NCBI GenBank assembly: GCA_030748435.1
Contig: JASMLZ010000092.1
Span: 1 to 35,975, forward strand
DNA from: Gammaproteobacteria bacterium
GTDB taxonomy: Bacteria; Pseudomonadota; Gammaproteobacteria; Pseudomonadales; Balneatricaceae
Direction: 5' to 3'
DNA: 35,975 nt
The position numbers were made by a program, and so were the translations under genes. The stretch's first letter is position 1. Each line of letters opens with the position of its first letter. Of the stretch, positions 1 to 8,201 are shown piece after piece. Under the pieces are notes generated by a model. The model was given only the letters and a program-made list of their open reading frames with translations. It ran no database searches and had not been told where the DNA came from.

Positions 1-332
1 TTTGGCGGTGGCGGTGGCGTATGCAGGCAGGCACCAACGTAGGGCACCAGAATAAAGCTGTGGATGCCATGGGTATCAACTTCAAGGGGCACTACAAAGC
101 CGGGGACTTTCACTAACTTGCCATCCAATTCCCGGTTAAGCAGATAGCTATTGGGGTCGTATTCTGGACGCCAGGTATCATTAACTTCATCAGTAAAGCC
201 TTCACCAATAATTTCACCATAGGGCACACCAGGTGGAATAAGATCATCCCATTCCAGTTGTTTGGGTTCGGCTATGGCCATGCTACTCAAGCAGGTGCAC
301 AGTGCCAATATCGCCAATGTTGTATACTTCAT
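1..332 (-). CDS. DUF3299 family secreted protein, 3' end cut by window edge
   Basis: The reading frame starts at the ATG at 332-330 and runs off the left edge, so only about 110 residues are visible. It opens with a signal peptide (MKYTTLAILALCTCLSSMAIA, then EPKQLEW). The mature part has the DUF3299 pattern: a WDDLIPPG start, a VPGFVVPLE strand and a YVGACLHTPPPPP stretch. The function of DUF3299 is unsettled; members are small periplasmic or lipoprotein-like proteins that often sit beside FtsX-type ABC transporters. The start overlaps the stop of the permease gene by one base (TAATG), so it is translationally coupled and is the last visible gene of the zrgA operon. A role in metal handling is inferred from context only. 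The Cys in VGACLH and the preceding Cys residues could bind metal, but this is not shown. Confidence 0.75.
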   Translation of the reverse strand, partial: MKYTTLAILALCTCLSSMAIAEPKQLEWDDLIPPGVPYGEIIGEGFTDEVNDTWRPEYDPNSYLLNRELDGKLVKVPGFVVPLEVDTHGIHSFILVPYVGACLHTPPPPP

Positions 333-1582
333 TATGATTTCACCATCATTCCATCAGCAAGGGAGAAGCGATAAGCACGCAGCGCTGGTAATAAGCTGAC
401 ACAAGTTCCTGCCACCATAATGGCAACAATAGCCCACAGTTCCCTTGTGCTTGGCAGCCCCAGCTCCAGCCAGATGCCAAACTGCTGATCGATATAGCCT
501 TGCCCCAATCCCAGAAATATATACACCATCAGCACACCTAACAGGCAACCACTGGCAACCAGCAGTAGTGTTTCTGTCATTAATAATAGAAATATGGTGC
601 GCGGCCCTGCTCCCATAGCCCGATAGATGGCCATTTCCCGCCGGCGCTCATTTAAACTGGCAAAGACATTGGCCATCATGCCCAACAAGGCAGTGACAAT
701 AACCATGGTAGATATTACCAGAAGGGCTGTTTCGGCAACACCCACCAAGTGCCACAATTCCTGCAGGGCAACGCCCGGCATCACTGCTTGCAAGGGTTCA
801 TTGGGGTAGTTGTTGATAGCTCTTTGTAAGCTAAATATTTTTATCGGGCTACTGGTACCCACCAGAGCTGCTGTTACTGTTTTGGGTTGCAGTGGCATTT
901 GGCGCAGGACCTCGGCGGGGGTGCTTTGGCTCGGCTTTTTGGTGCCTTGTTGCCAATCCACATGGATAGCTTCGATGGCCTGCAGAGAGACCATTACCGT
1001 ACGATCTACCGGAGTACCTGTTTTTGCTAGAATGCCAGCCACGCGAAATGGGTGTTCATCGTGTTTGCTAAACGACACCAACCCATGGGCCACGACAATG
1101 GGATCACCCAGTTGGTAGCCCAGTTGCTTGGCCACATCGGCCCCAATAACAGTGTCAAAGAGGTCATTAAATACGTCACCCTGGGCAAAATCCACCTGCT
1201 GACCACGACGAAACTGATAACGCTGAAAGAATTCAGCCGTAGTACCCATAACACGGAACTGCCGATGACTATCCCCCAGTGAAATGGGCACTACCCAGTC
1301 GATACCAGGCAGCTCGGATATCTGTTGCAAACTGTCCCAGCCCATATTGTTGGTAGCATTGCCCATATGGAATACAGAATAGAGTAACAGTTGTAAGGAT
1401 CCGGTTCTGGCACCCACGATCAGATCAGTGCCGGCAATGGTGTCCATAAAGCTGGCTTTAGTGCCCGTGCGTACCTTTTCCACACCCAGAAATAAAGCCA
1501 CAGACATGGCAATAGCCAGCACCGTTAACACCACAGTTAGTTTGCGGGCCAGCAGTGAACGGTATGCCAAACCAATTAGCAT
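332..1582 (-). CDS. FtsX/MacB-like ABC transporter permease of the zinc-responsive operon
   Basis: This 416-residue protein has the classic FtsX/LolC/MacB permease layout. One N-terminal membrane helix (about residues 12-35) is followed by a large periplasmic MacB-PCD-like domain (about 40-280), then three C-terminal helices (about 282-308, 330-358, 382-405). The FtsX core is visible as ASLNERRREMAIYRAMGAGP. The gene overlaps the stop of the upstream LolD-like ATPase by 7 bases, so the two form one transporter. It lies downstream of a ZrgA-type zinc protein and a Zur box. In Vibrio, DUF2796 protein plus this type of ABC pair is associated with zinc acquisition (Zrg system). FtsX-type transporters are usually mechanotransmitters rather than importers, so how this one would help zinc uptake is unclear. 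The start is ATG. Confidence 0.8.
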   Translation of the reverse strand: MLIGLAYRSLLARKLTVVLTVLAIAMSVALFLGVEKVRTGTKASFMDTIAGTDLIVGARTGSLQLLLYSVFHMGNATNNMGWDSLQQISELPGIDWVVPISLGDSHRQFRVMGTTAEFFQRYQFRRGQQVDFAQGDVFNDLFDTVIGADVAKQLGYQLGDPIVVAHGLVSFSKHDEHPFRVAGILAKTGTPVDRTVMVSLQAIEAIHVDWQQGTKKPSQSTPAEVLRQMPLQPKTVTAALVGTSSPIKIFSLQRAINNYPNEPLQAVMPGVALQELWHLVGVAETALLVISTMVIVTALLGMMANVFASLNERRREMAIYRAMGAGPRTIFLLLMTETLLLVASGCLLGVLMVYIFLGLGQGYIDQQFGIWLELGLPSTRELWAIVAIMVAGTCVSLLPALRAYRFSLADGMMVKS

Positions 1583-2298
1583 AGGGCCTCCACTTGTGGT
1601 GTTGCGGTCTGCAGGTCTTCTATGCGCACAACCCGATCAAAATAGTCCGCAAGGCTTGGGTCATGGCTTACCATTAACAGACTTGCATTGCTATCAGCCA
1701 CCTGATGTAAGAGTAAATTCATAAAAGCTTGCTGGCTATCGTGATCCAGAGCAGAGGTGGGCTCATCAGCGATAATCACTGCTGGCTGACCAATTAGGGC
1801 GCGCGCGACGGCTACCCGTTGCTGTTGCCCCACACTCAACTCACTGGTGCGAGCACTTAATATCTGGTCGGGTAATTGCAGTGCCGCACAAAGACGTTGC
1901 GCCTCAGCCATGCTATTGCCACCTTGTTCGGCTCGCTGACGACGCTTTGGTGCAAAAGCCAAAGGCAAGAGAACATTGTCAGCCACGCTACCATAGGGCA
2001 ATAGGTTAAACTGCTGAAAAATAACCCCAACATTTTCCGCCCGAAAACGGTCACGTTGGGCAACTGAAAGACTGGCAGGATTGGTTCCCGCCAGCGTAAC
2101 AGTCCCTTGCTGTGGCGTAATAACACCACATAGCAAAGATAACAGAGTCGACTTGCCTGAACCACTGTGGCCAAGTAACAGCACTCGCTCACCCCGGCAT
2201 AGGGTGAAGCTATCTATATTTAAGGCAAACTGCCGACTGCCAGGCCAGGTAAAACTGACCTGATGCAGGGCGACAATGGGTTCACAATCAAGGTCCAC
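1576..2298 (-). CDS. LolD/MacB-like ABC transporter ATPase
   Basis: This 240-residue ATPase is of the LolD/MacB/FtsE class. Walker A is GHSGSGKST, the signature is SELSVGQQQRVAVARAL (LSVGQ in place of LSGGQ) and Walker B is AVIIADEPTSALD, followed by the H-loop region LLMVSHD. The start appears to be GTG at 2298, two bases after the stop of the DUF2796 gene (TAATGTG). An ATG at 2300-2298 is out of frame. It pairs with the overlapping FtsX-like permease. Its position directly behind a Zur-controlled zinc-binding protein suggests zinc-limitation-induced expression. It energises the permease at the cytoplasmic face; the transported molecule or extracytoplasmic action is not evident from sequence. 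Confidence 0.82.
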   Translation of the reverse strand: MDLDCEPIVALHQVSFTWPGSRQFALNIDSFTLCRGERVLLLGHSGSGKSTLLSLLCGVITPQQGTVTLAGTNPASLSVAQRDRFRAENVGVIFQQFNLLPYGSVADNVLLPLAFAPKRRQRAEQGGNSMAEAQRLCAALQLPDQILSARTSELSVGQQQRVAVARALIGQPAVIIADEPTSALDHDSQQAFMNLLLHQVADSNASLLMVSHDPSLADYFDRVVRIEDLQTATPQVEALC

Positions 2299-2299
2299 A

Positions 2300-3094
2300 T
2301 TAGAATTCCAGTCGAGGTTCAGCGCGCTCTACTTCAAACGCACGGGCTCCACTATGATTCACAATTTGCACCTCAAGTTCAAGGGCCTGGGGGAAAATCT
2401 GGAAATAAGGAAACTCCATATGATTTAACTGCGCAGGATTGGCACAATTAAACGCATATTCCGCATGGAAAGCGGTGTGTTGTTCTTCCTCGTGAGCATG
2501 TTCTTCTTTATGAGCGTGCTCGTCTTTATGAGCGTGCTCGTCTTTATGAGCGTGTTCTTCTTCATGATCATGTTCTTCTTCATGATCATGCTCTTCCTCA
2601 TGATCGTGTTCGTCTTTATGATCATGCTCTTCTTTATGATCATGTTCTTCTTTATGAGCGTGCTCTTCCTCATGATCGTGTTCGTCTTTATGATCATGCT
2701 CTTCTTTATGAGCGTGTTCGTCTTTATGATCATGCTCGTCTTTATGATCGTGTTCGTCCTCATGAGCGTGTTCTTCATGCTCAGCACCATCAAGGTGAGC
2801 TTCAGCTGTTAACAACTCACAGGCAGCTGAAGCAGGTAGATTAATCAGACTCAATGGCAGTTGCAGCTGTGCTAATGCACCCTCAATGGCCTGTTTATCT
2901 TCTGCGCTGGTTGCCGTGTACTCGAAACCGACAATATCGGCCCCAGGAGCGGTCAATTCCATGGCCAGCTGATTGCCAGCAATAGCAATATTCAATTCAC
3001 CCACACCATGTTCGTGTGCTTGATGTTGTACAAAATTTTCTGCCATGGCAGGAGCGGCAGCAATGGCAGCTGCTAGAGTGATAATGTGTTTCAT
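2300..3094 (-). CDS. zrgA: ZrgA/DUF2796 family periplasmic zinc-binding protein with His-rich repeat
   Basis: This 264-residue protein has a signal peptide (cut likely after APAMA, before ENFVQHQ). A conserved DUF2796 opening follows (HEHGVGELNIAIAGNQLAMELTAPGADIVGFEY). Residues 109-204 are 16 uninterrupted copies of a hexapeptide H-(D/A)-H-(K/E)-(D/E)-E, after which the DUF2796 C-terminus resumes (HAEYAFNCANPAQLNHMEF...QIFPQALELEVQIV). ZrgA proteins in Vibrio are Zur-repressed periplasmic zinc proteins working with an ABC transporter, which matches the two genes behind it. The repeat gives dozens of His and Glu ligands and probably buffers or captures Zn(II) in the periplasm. The gene is preceded by a Zur-box palindrome inside its likely promoter. 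It is the first gene of a four-gene operon. Confidence 0.85.
   Translation of the reverse strand: MKHIITLAAAIAAAPAMAENFVQHQAHEHGVGELNIAIAGNQLAMELTAPGADIVGFEYTATSAEDKQAIEGALAQLQLPLSLINLPASAACELLTAEAHLDGAEHEEHAHEDEHDHKDEHDHKDEHAHKEEHDHKDEHDHEEEHAHKEEHDHKEEHDHKDEHDHEEEHDHEEEHDHEEEHAHKDEHAHKDEHAHKEEHAHEEEQHTAFHAEYAFNCANPAQLNHMEFPYFQIFPQALELEVQIVNHSGARAFEVERAEPRLEF
2483..2770 (-). repeat. 18-bp tandem repeat array encoding His/Glu-rich hexapeptides
   Basis: Sixteen adjacent 18-bp units lie in the zrgA frame, each encoding H(D/A)H(K/E)(D/E)E. Units differ only by a few codon changes, such as GAT/GCT at position 2 and AAA/GAG at position 4. The array is exactly 288 bp. Such an array is prone to copy-number change by slippage or recombination, so repeat number may differ between strains. 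Confidence 0.9.
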
Positions 3095-3161
3095 AATTGC
3101 CCTACTTAATTAAAAGCCAAACCATCGGTGGTGATAACCATTTGATAGCACAAAAAAAGGT

Positions 3162-3180
3162 AACGTTATAATATAACATT
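3162..3180. promoter_or_regulatory. Zur box upstream of zrgA
   Basis: AACGTTATAATATAACATT is an odd-centred palindrome (9-bp arms, one mismatch) with the GTTATA-n-TATAAC core typical of gammaproteobacterial Zur operators. Flanking T and A extend the symmetry to 21 bp. It covers the predicted -10 element of zrgA. A nearly identical perfect copy lies at 25125-25143 in front of the COG0523 gene. Confidence 0.8.
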
Positions 3181-3196
3181 ATGCCCAATAAGACAA
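3168..3196 (-). promoter_or_regulatory. Predicted sigma-70 promoter of the zrgA operon
   Basis: Read on the minus strand, TTGTCT (3196-3191) and TATTAT (3173-3168) are separated by 17 bp. The -10 lies inside the Zur palindrome, so Zur-Zn binding would block RNA polymerase directly. Transcription would start about 65 bases before the zrgA ATG. Confidence 0.55.
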
Positions 3197-3505
3197 TTGT
3201 CCGGAAAGCTCATAAAAAGTGTGCGAAAAGTACTGGTATTGCAGCATGACGAATGACAGACTGACGCTTCAGTCAGTAGGCACGCAACGACAGAATTGGA
3301 TAGGTAGATTGGCTGGTTGGAGGCAATACATTGACTGGTTTCTTCACAGGCATTGCGAGCCCAGCAAGCAAGACCGATACAAGATAATTTGTGTGATTTA
3401 TAGGCATCCTCTCACTATAATAGAGCACTATAAAAAAAGAAATTCAGCAGAGACTACAGTAGGTTCGACCATATCTAGTGAAGGAGCATCAATTGATTGT
3501 TTTGC
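3197..3505. other. Intergenic stretch between the glucan/T1SS operon and the zinc operon
   Basis: About 310 bases follow the stop of the HlyD gene. I see no convincing gene: the only open frame (plus strand, from 3219) runs antisense into the HlyD gene and has no recognisable domain. TATAGTG occurs twice as a direct repeat near 3415-3435 (minus strand). No clear stem plus T-run terminator was found for the upstream 13-gene operon. Confidence 0.5.
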
Positions 3506-4762
3506 TTATTTTTGGATCAAGGCACCAGAAAAGGCTCGGAAAATAGGCTTAGCCATAAATTCCAAAACGGTACGTGTTCCCGTGCGAATATCTACCGTAG
3601 CCGTCATGCCCTGCTTGAGCTGATCCAGTTGGATTTTTTCGTTAGTCTGTAATTCTTGGGGATCCAAGCGTACGTGACCCCGATAATGAGTCATTGTTTG
3701 TTCACCAACCTGTTCTGTTAAAGTGTCAGAGCTAATATAGACCAATTCGCCGGTAATACCCCCGAAGATCGAAGGGTCATAGGCATCCAGCTTAACTGTC
3801 ACAGGTAGACCCAATTTCAATTGGCCAATATCGACAGGTTGAAGCTTCATTTCCACAACGACATCACCATCTGTGGGCGATATGTGCATTAATTCATCAC
3901 CTGCCCTTAATACGCCACCCAGGGTCGTTACCTTAAGAAATTTTACTACCCCGTCTACGGGGGCAACTAGTACCGTATGATCCAAAACACTCTTGCGTTC
4001 TTCCAGTTTAAACCGCGCACTGGCTAATTGCCCTTCCAGATCTGTTGCTTCTTTGCGCGCCCTTTGCAAATAATCGTTCCGTATTTTTAATTGCTTACCT
4101 TTTAGATCATTGACTTCGCGTTGACTTCGCATCACATCCAAACGGCTGATATCCCCACTTTCAAAAAGGGCTTTGTTCATATTCAGTTCTTCAGTAGCCA
4201 AGTCAAGAGCACCTTGTAAAGTAATAAGTTCATCTTGAAGTGAGACATTGTTTTGTAGATACAAGTCCTGCTGTACCTGTATCAGGTCTGCATATTCTCT
4301 ATTGATAGCACTGAAATCAGGCTCTCTATTGAGGCCTTCGGCCTGAGCACGAATAAGTGCCACTTCCAGATCTGCTACTTTGCTGCGCGTTTCTTCATAG
4401 GAGGCATTCACCCGCTCTTTTTCAAGCACGGCCAAATCTTGACCTTTAACGACCTTGTCACCCTCCTGCACATTCAAGCTTTCTAGTACCCCACCATCGG
4501 CAACTTGAATAACTTGTGTTCGAGCACTGGGAATAATCTTGCCTTGAGCTCTTACTGCCTGATCTATTTGAAAAAAATAAGCCCAGGTAATAAACAGTAT
4601 CAGACCCAATATGAGCAAGTAGAAAAGGCCCCTTCCACCACTAACTTTATGTTCTTTAGGTACCTGAAAGCTCTCACCCGAAACCAGGTCAAAGACATTA
4701 TGGCGCTCCTGCCAACCGTATGTCAGGTCCTGATTTTCTTTTTGGGGTTCCAGCTGTTTCAT
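3506..4762 (-). CDS. HlyD-family type I secretion membrane fusion (adaptor) protein
   Basis: This is a periplasmic adaptor of a type I secretion system, about 418 residues, linking the inner-membrane ABC exporter to TolC. It has a short cytoplasmic N-terminus, a single membrane anchor (about residues 47-66, LFYLLILGLILFITWAYFF) and a first lipoyl half (VRAQGKIIPS...VADGGVLESLNVQEGDKV). A long coiled-coil hairpin follows (about 115-260), then the second lipoyl half (HTVLVAPVDGVVKFLKV) and a beta-barrel region ending with the HlyD C-terminal pattern GMTATVDIRTGTRTVLEFM. I prefer the ATG at 4762, which overlaps the ABC gene stop as TGATG; a TTG three bases earlier is also in frame. It is the last gene of the 13-gene glucan operon and LapC-like in size. 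The partner substrate is probably the large GH16 in the same operon. Confidence 0.9.
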   Translation of the reverse strand: MKQLEPQKENQDLTYGWQERHNVFDLVSGESFQVPKEHKVSGGRGLFYLLILGLILFITWAYFFQIDQAVRAQGKIIPSARTQVIQVADGGVLESLNVQEGDKVVKGQDLAVLEKERVNASYEETRSKVADLEVALIRAQAEGLNREPDFSAINREYADLIQVQQDLYLQNNVSLQDELITLQGALDLATEELNMNKALFESGDISRLDVMRSQREVNDLKGKQLKIRNDYLQRARKEATDLEGQLASARFKLEERKSVLDHTVLVAPVDGVVKFLKVTTLGGVLRAGDELMHISPTDGDVVVEMKLQPVDIGQLKLGLPVTVKLDAYDPSIFGGITGELVYISSDTLTEQVGEQTMTHYRGHVRLDPQELQTNEKIQLDQLKQGMTATVDIRTGTRTVLEFMAKPIFRAFSGALIQK

Positions 4763-6867
4763 CAATCCGCTTCCACATTTTTATTCTTATTCGGTCTACT
4801 CAGCCGTTCAATCACCTGAGTCTTTGCACCATCCATCACCACCTGATTATTGGCAATGACAATAATACGATCAACCAATTGAAGCAATTCAAGCTTGTGA
4901 GTGACCAGTACAAGCGTGTCATCACCGCCTAATGTTTGATGAAACGCCTGCAGTACTTTTGTTTCTGACCCAGAATCCATGGAGGCAGTTGGTTCATCCA
5001 GTAACCATATACTAGGCCGCCGCAAGAAAACCCTAGTTAGGTTCACCAATTGACGCTGACCACCAGACAATCCTTGCCCCCCCTCATATATCATCTGTTG
5101 CAAACCGTCTGGGCTATTACCAATCACGCTTTCAAACAAACCTGTTAATTTAGCGGCTTGCATAATATATTCATCACCTGGATCAATTAATCCCAAGGTT
5201 AAATTGTCCCTTAAAGTTCCTGCAAATAGCCTACCCTCCTGCTGCAAGTAGCCTAGTTGATCAGCCAGCACTGGTTTGGATATATGTGATAGCTCCATAT
5301 CATTTAGCAATACGCGGCCTTTCTGAGGTTTATACATTCCGGACAACAAACGCAGCAATGTAGTTTTACCCGATCCGACAGGCCCCAAGACTGCCACTTT
5401 TTCTCCAGCTTTAATCTGCAGGTTAGGGATAGTCAAAGCATGCTTTTCACCATAGTAGCTAGTTACTTCCTGTAATTGATAGCTTCCCTTTATGGTTTCA
5501 GGTACTAGTGGGTGATCAATACCTGCATGATCATCTTCCAACATCCATACTGCATCCAACGATTTGATGGCTGACTTAGCATGAGACCACTGCTGTAAGG
5601 TATTAGGAATTGAAGCAACCGGTGCAAGAATACGACCAGAAAGAATAGAGCAGGCAATCAGGCTACCCATACTCAGGTCTCCGGCACTCACCATCATTGC
5701 CCCCGAAGACACCAGTGTTACATAGGAGGCTTGTTGAAATGCGGCTATCATATGCTGCGAACGCTCCGCAATCTGTTTCATTTCTAACTCGTAAGAACGG
5801 GCAGCATCAGTAGTATTCATCCAACGGCTCAACATACGCCAACCACCCTGACCCGATTTTATCGTCTCAGCACCTTCCACAGATTCTACCAACAAACCTG
5901 TCTTGAAATTAACGGCGTGATTGACGTTAGTAGAAAGATAATCGATCCGCTTGCGAAAATAACTGCCTATCAACACGCTAACAACAAAGAAAGCCAAGGG
6001 TATCAATGCCAAATACCCAGCAATGGCATACATCAGTGCCACATAAATTAAGGTAAAGGGTGCGTCCACTATAACATGACTGGTGACAGACGTAAGGAAG
6101 CCTCTAACTGATTCATAACCCTTCATCTGAGACGCAAGGCTACCTACGCTAGGAGGCAGCTGGTCAAGCCGGACTGACAAAAAACGGGTGTATACATTAC
6201 GCGCCAACTGCTGGTCTACAGCATCTACCAGGCGATCAAATAATCGCGCACGAAAATGCTTCACCAACCACTCATACAACACCGCTACCGCCACACCTAT
6301 GGTCAACACCAATAGTGTTTGAGTCGCCGCCGTAGGCACCACACGGTCATATACCTGCATGGTATAAAAAGCGCTAGCCAGCGCTACTACATTGATGGTA
6401 ACTGAACCTATCAGTGCTTCGCCTAACAACCTTTTATGAGAAAACACCTCTCTTCTTATCAGGTGATAAACCGGACTGCGTGACGCAACAAATGGCGGGG
6501 TTGTGGACACTTGAGCCAGACAATGGCCAGTAAGCTGATCCGTACTCTGTTCCTGCCACTGACCTGTTTCTTCATCAAGGCACTCCAATACCCATAAGCC
6601 TTGTGCATTTTGTCCACGTACCAACTTCCAACTACCGTCATTGGCAGACATCAAGGCGGGCATTTTACTTGCATCCGGGCGATTCAGAAAACGCGGTGCA
6701 GGCGCCTGCAATCGAGCAGCGATGCCTTTGAGCTGACGAAAGGCATCATCTATACCTGCGATAGCATCAACTGCTTCCTGCATAGCGACCTTGTCCAATC
6801 GCTCACGTTGTAGCTGTGCTAAACGGCACAAACAAGCATATAGCTGAGTATTCTTCTGCAAGATCAA
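4762..6867 (-). CDS. Type I secretion ABC transporter/ATPase (LapB-like)
   Basis: This 701-residue exporter has a poorly conserved N-terminal region (about 1-135). Its position and size suit a degenerate C39-like domain without the catalytic Cys/His pattern, as in LapB/HlyB-type systems that do not cleave their substrate. A six-helix ABC transmembrane domain (about 145-430; FYTMQVYDRVVPTAATQTLLVLTIG is the family hallmark) precedes the nucleotide-binding domain. Walker A is GPVGSGKT at 495-502, the signature LSGGQRQ at 600-606 and Walker B IWLLDEP at 620-626, with the H-loop in LVTHK. The start is a TTG sharing bases with the TolC stop (TTGA), and the stop overlaps the HlyD start, so translation is coupled throughout. 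It drives one-step export from cytoplasm to outside. No LapD/LapG-type regulator is in the window. Confidence 0.9.
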   Translation of the reverse strand: MILQKNTQLYACLCRLAQLQRERLDKVAMQEAVDAIAGIDDAFRQLKGIAARLQAPAPRFLNRPDASKMPALMSANDGSWKLVRGQNAQGLWVLECLDEETGQWQEQSTDQLTGHCLAQVSTTPPFVASRSPVYHLIRREVFSHKRLLGEALIGSVTINVVALASAFYTMQVYDRVVPTAATQTLLVLTIGVAVAVLYEWLVKHFRARLFDRLVDAVDQQLARNVYTRFLSVRLDQLPPSVGSLASQMKGYESVRGFLTSVTSHVIVDAPFTLIYVALMYAIAGYLALIPLAFFVVSVLIGSYFRKRIDYLSTNVNHAVNFKTGLLVESVEGAETIKSGQGGWRMLSRWMNTTDAARSYELEMKQIAERSQHMIAAFQQASYVTLVSSGAMMVSAGDLSMGSLIACSILSGRILAPVASIPNTLQQWSHAKSAIKSLDAVWMLEDDHAGIDHPLVPETIKGSYQLQEVTSYYGEKHALTIPNLQIKAGEKVAVLGPVGSGKTTLLRLLSGMYKPQKGRVLLNDMELSHISKPVLADQLGYLQQEGRLFAGTLRDNLTLGLIDPGDEYIMQAAKLTGLFESVIGNSPDGLQQMIYEGGQGLSGGQRQLVNLTRVFLRRPSIWLLDEPTASMDSGSETKVLQAFHQTLGGDDTLVLVTHKLELLQLVDRIIVIANNQVVMDGAKTQVIERLSRPNKNKNVEAD

Positions 6868-8174
6868 TCTCCCTGTGGAGCCATATCGTTAGTTAAGTCA
6901 GGCTCCTTAGCAGTGACACCGGCAAGTCCTTTCACAAATAAGGTTCTGCGCCAACTAGTCACCAAATAGGCTGCCTGCAAATCAGCCACCTGCACCAACA
7001 TTTGCACCTCTTCACGAGCCGCGTTCATCACTTCCTGCCAAGACTTACGCCCTGCTAAAAACTGTCTTCCGTAGGAATCTGCCACAGCTTCAGTGGTAGC
7101 CATGGCGCTAGTCAGACTTTGCAGGCGGCGCTGTATCGAATCCACACTGATCATCAAGCTATCTAATCTTTGCTCAACGGATTGCTGAACTGCTTTTAAA
7201 CTGGCCTGTTTGGCTTTCAAAGTGGCCTCTGCTGTCTGTTGCTGAGACAGCATAGACAAACCTGCCCCAGTCGATCCACTCATACCTACAAATATCCGTG
7301 ATCGAGGTGTGGTACCAGCTGTATTAAAGTCATTTATGAGATGTTCTGCCCGGAGATAAATCTCTGGCTTTAACTTAGCTTGCTGCTGTGTGAGTTGGTG
7401 ACGTGCCAACCGTACTTCTGCTTCAGCCAACTTCACCTTGGGACTCATAGTTAAGGCCATAATGACAGCATTTTGCGACACATCAGAAATTGGCTTGCTG
7501 ATAGCATCAACCAGATCACCGTTTAACAAGTCTTGGGAAGTAAGTTGACTAAGCTCTTGCACTGCCATATAAAGGGCATCTTTACTAGCAATATATTCAG
7601 CCTCTGTAGCTGCTACGCGACCTTCTGCCAATGCCAAGTCTATGCGTGCTGAAACACCTTGCAAAACACGTTTTTCAACCTGCTTTGATAGCGACTCATG
7701 ATCATCCAGGCTTTTTTGCCAAGCACGCATGCGCAGATAGGCTGACAACCACTTGCCATAACTTTCCATCACATTCTCGGCTAATTGCCATTGCTGTTCA
7801 CGCACTTGGGTATTATCCATAGCCAATTGTGTTTCGGCCATATCTACCCCAGCACCCAAAGCCCCCCAGCTATAAAGTGGTTGTTTCAAATTAAGCTGAG
7901 CTACTAAGTCATCACCTCCATATTGACTGTCAGACTTCTCATGATACGTGGTCTCCACTGAAACCGAAACAGTAGGGTAATATTGCCACCTGGCTGTTGC
8001 CACCTGCGCTTGAGTGCTGGCAACGTTAGCTCTGGCAGCCGCCACAGAGGGATGTTGATAAATAGCTAGTTCTATCAACTGATTCAGGCCTTGACCGGCT
8101 TGCACAGACATAGTTGTTGTTAACAACCAACATACTATTGATACTCTATGACAAATACCGATCTTTGACGACAT
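6864..8174 (-). CDS. TolC-family outer membrane efflux protein of the type I system
   Basis: This 436-residue protein has a signal peptide (cleavage near SVQA, before GQGLNQLIELAIYQHPSV). It contains the two repeated OEP halves typical of TolC, with long helices rich in Ala, Gln and Leu and a family pattern near the start (ARANVASTQAQVATARWQYYPTVSVS). The second half shows the equatorial-strand region and the closing sequence GRKSWQEVMNAAREEVQML. It forms the outer-membrane exit duct for the ABC and HlyD proteins encoded directly downstream with overlapping codons. A 27-bp gap separates it from the barrel protein gene upstream. LapE/AggA-like TolC proteins have this size. A general multidrug TolC is less likely because it is co-encoded with its dedicated ABC/MFP pair. 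Confidence 0.88.
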   Translation of the reverse strand: MSSKIGICHRVSIVCWLLTTTMSVQAGQGLNQLIELAIYQHPSVAAARANVASTQAQVATARWQYYPTVSVSVETTYHEKSDSQYGGDDLVAQLNLKQPLYSWGALGAGVDMAETQLAMDNTQVREQQWQLAENVMESYGKWLSAYLRMRAWQKSLDDHESLSKQVEKRVLQGVSARIDLALAEGRVAATEAEYIASKDALYMAVQELSQLTSQDLLNGDLVDAISKPISDVSQNAVIMALTMSPKVKLAEAEVRLARHQLTQQQAKLKPEIYLRAEHLINDFNTAGTTPRSRIFVGMSGSTGAGLSMLSQQQTAEATLKAKQASLKAVQQSVEQRLDSLMISVDSIQRRLQSLTSAMATTEAVADSYGRQFLAGRKSWQEVMNAAREEVQMLVQVADLQAAYLVTSWRRTLFVKGLAGVTAKEPDLTNDMAPQGD

Positions 8175-8201
8175 TAGAACTACTCACATTAACATGTAAA
8201 A

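Noticed and set aside
2483-2770. Regularly spaced repeats that could be taken for a CRISPR array.
   Set aside because: Units are 18 bp, directly adjacent with no unique spacers, and in frame with a His-rich protein.
2425-2812. Long open frames on both strands through the ZrgA repeat region (Met/Ile/Lys-rich or Phe/Met/Val-rich).
   Set aside because: They are products of the 18-bp repeat read in other frames; composition is periodic and non-biological, and the zrgA frame explains the region.
3219-3623. Plus-strand 134-codon frame between the zinc operon and the HlyD gene.
   Set aside because: It overlaps the HlyD 3' end in antisense, has no ribosome site and no recognisable domain.
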